A DNA stretch of 7,506 nt. Origin: Rhodoferax sp. (GTDB lineage: Bacteria > Pseudomonadota > Gammaproteobacteria > Burkholderiales > Burkholderiaceae_C). Shown here piece after piece: positions 5,492-7,506 of this stretch. The DNA is taken from assembly GCA_029946045.1 (NCBI GenBank), contig JAQSDS010000050.1:1-7506 (forward strand). The letters are read 5' to 3'. The translations under genes and the position numbers were made by a program. Position 1 is the first letter of the stretch, and every line of letters begins with the position of its first letter. The notes beneath the pieces are model-generated. The model was not told the origin of the DNA. It ran no database searches and worked only from the letters and a program-made list of their open reading frames with translations.

Positions 5492-7483
5492 GTGAACCCA
5501 CTTGACCTGACCCTGTTGTATTTGCTCGCCGCGGTGCTTGGCGTGGTGGCATGTCGTTCGCTCAAACTGCCGCCCATGCTGGGCTATCTGGCAGTGGGGG
5601 TGGTGATTGGCCCCAACGCCCTGGCGCTGGCCAAAAATGCCGATGGTGTGCGCCATCTGGGTGAATTTGGCGTGGTGTTTCTGATGTTTGTGATCGGACT
5701 TGAATTCAACCTGCCCAAGCTGCGCTCCATGCGCAATCACGTCTTTGGTTTGGGCCTGTTCCAGGTGGCCCTGACCATGTTGGTGACGACGGCCGCCAGC
5801 ATGGCTTTGGCCAAGATGATGCCGACCTATTGGGGCATGGATTGGCGCATGGCCCTGGCCTTGTCCAGTGCCATGGCCATGAGCAGCACGGCCATTGTGG
5901 TTAAGCTCATGAGTGAACGCCTGGAAATGGAGACCGAGCATGGCAAACGCGTCATGGGCGTGCTGCTGTTCCAGGACTTGGCGGTGGTGCCTTTGCTGGT
6001 GCTGATCCCGGCCCTGAGCGCATCGCCCGAGCAGATGGTCGAAACCCTGGCTTTGGCGCTGTTCAAGGCCACGGTGCTGGTCGTCCTGCTGCTGGCGGGT
6101 GGCCCGCGCATCATGCGTTGGTGGCTGACCCTGGTGGCGCGGCGCAAAAGCGAAGAACTGTTTGTGCTGAACCTGTTGCTGGTCACGCTGGGGCTGGCCT
6201 GGCTAACCGAACTGGCGGGCCTGAGTCTGGCGCTGGGCGCATTTATTGCCGGCATGCTGATCTCGGAAACCCAGTACAAGCATCAGGTTGAAACCGACAT
6301 CCGGCCGTTTCATGACGTGCTGCTGGGCTTATTTTTCATCAGCATCGGCATGATGCTGGACTGGCGTCTGGTGCTGGAGCGCTGGCCGCTGGTGCTCTTG
6401 CTGGTGACGGTGCCGGTGCTGTACAAGGCCGTGGTGGTGACATTTTTGGCACGTGCTTTGGGCTCGTCCATGGGGGTCGCGCTGCGCACCGGCCTGTATC
6501 TGGCGCAAGCCGGTGAATTCGGTTTTGTGCTGCTGACGCTGGCGCAGGGCAATAAATTGGTGCCGCCCGAGTTGCTCAACCCGATTTTGGCGGCGATGGT
6601 GTTGTCGATGCTGGCGACGCCGTTCATCGTGATGCGCAGCAGCCAGATCGTGATGAAGCTCGTCAGCAACGAGTGGCTGATGGAGTCGGTACAAATGACC
6701 AGCATTGCGCGCAAGTCGATCAAGACCAGCAAGCATGTGATCATTTGCGGCTACGGCCGCTGCGGCCAGAATCTGGCGCGCATGCTCGACAAGGAGGCCA
6801 TTCCCTACATTGCGCTCGACCTCGACCCCGACCGGGTGCGTCAGGCCGCTGGCGCCGGTGATTCGGTCGTGTTTGGCGATGCCGCCAGGCTGCAAGCCCT
6901 CATGGCAGCTGGTTTGGCGCGCGCCAGTGCCGTGGTCATCACCTATCTGGAAACCCCCAGCGCCATGAGAGTGCTGGCCCACATCAAGGAACACGCACCC
7001 CAGGTACCGGTGGTGGTGCGCACGCAGGACGACCATGACCTGGAAGCCCTGCAAAAATCGGGTGCCACCGAAGTCGTGCCCGAAGCCATTGAGGGCTCGT
7101 TGATGCTGGCCGGTCACGCCCTGGCGCTGGTCGGCGTGCCGATGCGCCGGGTGATTCGCTTGGTGCAGGAGCAGCGTGATGCGCGTTACAAACTGCTGCG
7201 CGGCTTCTTCCGTGGTGCCGATGACGGCGCGGTTGACGAGTTGCAGCAGGAGCGCCTGGCTTCGGTGTTGTTGACGCTCACGGCACGGTCCGTGGGTCGC
7301 ACGGTGGGCGAGGTCGAGTGGGACAGTCTGGGCGTGCAACTGGTCAGCTTGCGCCGCAAAACCGGCCAAGTCACCAAATTGACCGACGATCTGGTCCTGA
7401 TGGCGGGTGACTCGCTGTTGATCTCGGGCAAGGCCGATCTGTTGGAGCAGGCCGAGCGCCTGCTGCTCAAAGGCGGCTTGTGA
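5492..7483 (+). CDS. Monovalent cation:proton antiporter, CPA2 family (KefB/KefC-like) with RCK domains
   Basis: Inner-membrane K+(or Na+)/H+ antiporter of 663 aa. Residues about 4-385 form the Na_H_Exchanger domain, with many hydrophobic spans. Kef-type signatures are FLMFVIGLEFNLPKL (63-77), LLFQDLAVVPLL (158-169, with Asp162 at the position of the essential Kef Asp), HQVETDIRPF (264-273) before LLGLFFISIGM, and GLYLAQAGEFGFVL (334-347). After a linker comes an RCK_N/TrkA_N nucleotide-binding fold starting near 414, with GYGRCG (Gly420-x-Gly422-x-x-Gly425) and the acidic end of beta-2 at Asp443/Asp445. A TrkA_C-like domain follows at about 592-660 (GDSLLISGKADLL near the end). E. coli KefB and KefC are shorter and lack this last domain. 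The start must be GTG 5492: an in-frame TAG lies at 5480-5482 and the first membrane helix begins immediately after the start. Exact ion specificity and ligand control (glutathione, nucleotides) are not readable here. Confidence 0.93.
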   Translation: MNPLDLTLLYLLAAVLGVVACRSLKLPPMLGYLAVGVVIGPNALALAKNADGVRHLGEFGVVFLMFVIGLEFNLPKLRSMRNHVFGLGLFQVALTMLVTTAASMALAKMMPTYWGMDWRMALALSSAMAMSSTAIVVKLMSERLEMETEHGKRVMGVLLFQDLAVVPLLVLIPALSASPEQMVETLALALFKATVLVVLLLAGGPRIMRWWLTLVARRKSEELFVLNLLLVTLGLAWLTELAGLSLALGAFIAGMLISETQYKHQVETDIRPFHDVLLGLFFISIGMMLDWRLVLERWPLVLLLVTVPVLYKAVVVTFLARALGSSMGVALRTGLYLAQAGEFGFVLLTLAQGNKLVPPELLNPILAAMVLSMLATPFIVMRSSQIVMKLVSNEWLMESVQMTSIARKSIKTSKHVIICGYGRCGQNLARMLDKEAIPYIALDLDPDRVRQAAGAGDSVVFGDAARLQALMAAGLARASAVVITYLETPSAMRVLAHIKEHAPQVPVVVRTQDDHDLEALQKSGATEVVPEAIEGSLMLAGHALALVGVPMRRVIRLVQEQRDARYKLLRGFFRGADDGAVDELQQERLASVLLTLTARSVGRTVGEVEWDSLGVQLVSLRRKTGQVTKLTDDLVLMAGDSLLISGKADLLEQAERLLLKGGL

Positions 7484-7506
7484 CGCCGGGAATGCTCGGC
7501 CCGGGG

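Noticed and set aside
6329..7369. Long open frame on the minus strand opposite the antiporter (346 codons, rich in His, Gln and Arg)
   Set aside because: The His/Gln/Arg bias is what a reverse-complemented membrane and Rossmann protein gene gives in GC-rich DNA; no motif, ribosome-binding site or promoter supports it.
7486..7504. Short CCGGG/CCCGG inverted repeat after the antiporter stop
   Set aside because: Only 5 bp with a 9-nt loop, no T-run visible, and the window ends two bases later; too little to call a terminator.

Overview
The window looks like a chromosomal housekeeping segment from a high-GC betaproteobacterium, most likely order Burkholderiales and probably Comamonadaceae (the Rhodoferax/Polaromonas kind). 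This rests on gene content, on the protein style (a KefB-like antiporter next to kdsD, a glycine-rich RRM protein, a XenA-like ene-reductase) and on coding bias. The genus is inferred, not proven. I see no mobile element, CRISPR array, tRNA or rRNA, and no convincing undescribed multi-gene system.

Layout from left to right. (1) At 3-605 (+) lies the 3' part of a lipoprotein gene of the ABC-transport auxiliary family (PqiC/COG3218-like), cut by the window edge. (2) At 614-1738 (-), converging on it, is a class III old-yellow-enzyme ene-reductase (YqjM/XenA type). (3) An AT-rich divergent intergenic region (1739-1972) leads into a small glycine-rich RRM RNA-binding protein (1973-2404, +). Its Shine-Dalgarno can pair with an upstream complement in the leader. 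(4) A tandem hairpin/terminator block (2417-2472) separates this gene from the leftward operon. (5) The leftward operon runs kdsD, kdsC, lptC, SDR (5433 down to 2479). (6) Divergent from kdsD, with only 58 bp between start codons, is a large CPA2-type K+/H+ antiporter with cytoplasmic RCK domains (5492-7483, +).

Function. KdsD makes arabinose-5-phosphate, and KdsC releases free Kdo from Kdo-8-phosphate. LptC is the inner-membrane-anchored periplasmic part of the LPS export bridge. These three genes overlap or abut (TGATG, then ATGA), so they appear translationally coupled in one envelope-biogenesis transcript. The last gene of the unit is a generic short-chain dehydrogenase, not the lptA/lptB pair known from the E. 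coli arrangement. The left-end lipoprotein probably belongs to an Mla/Pqi-like lipid transport cluster outside the window, so two envelope-lipid systems lie close together here.

The most interesting non-coding signals are the SD-masking helix ahead of the RNA-binding protein, the short kdsD/antiporter spacer in which both start codons sit 6 nt from -10-like hexamers, and the bidirectional UUCG-capped terminator.
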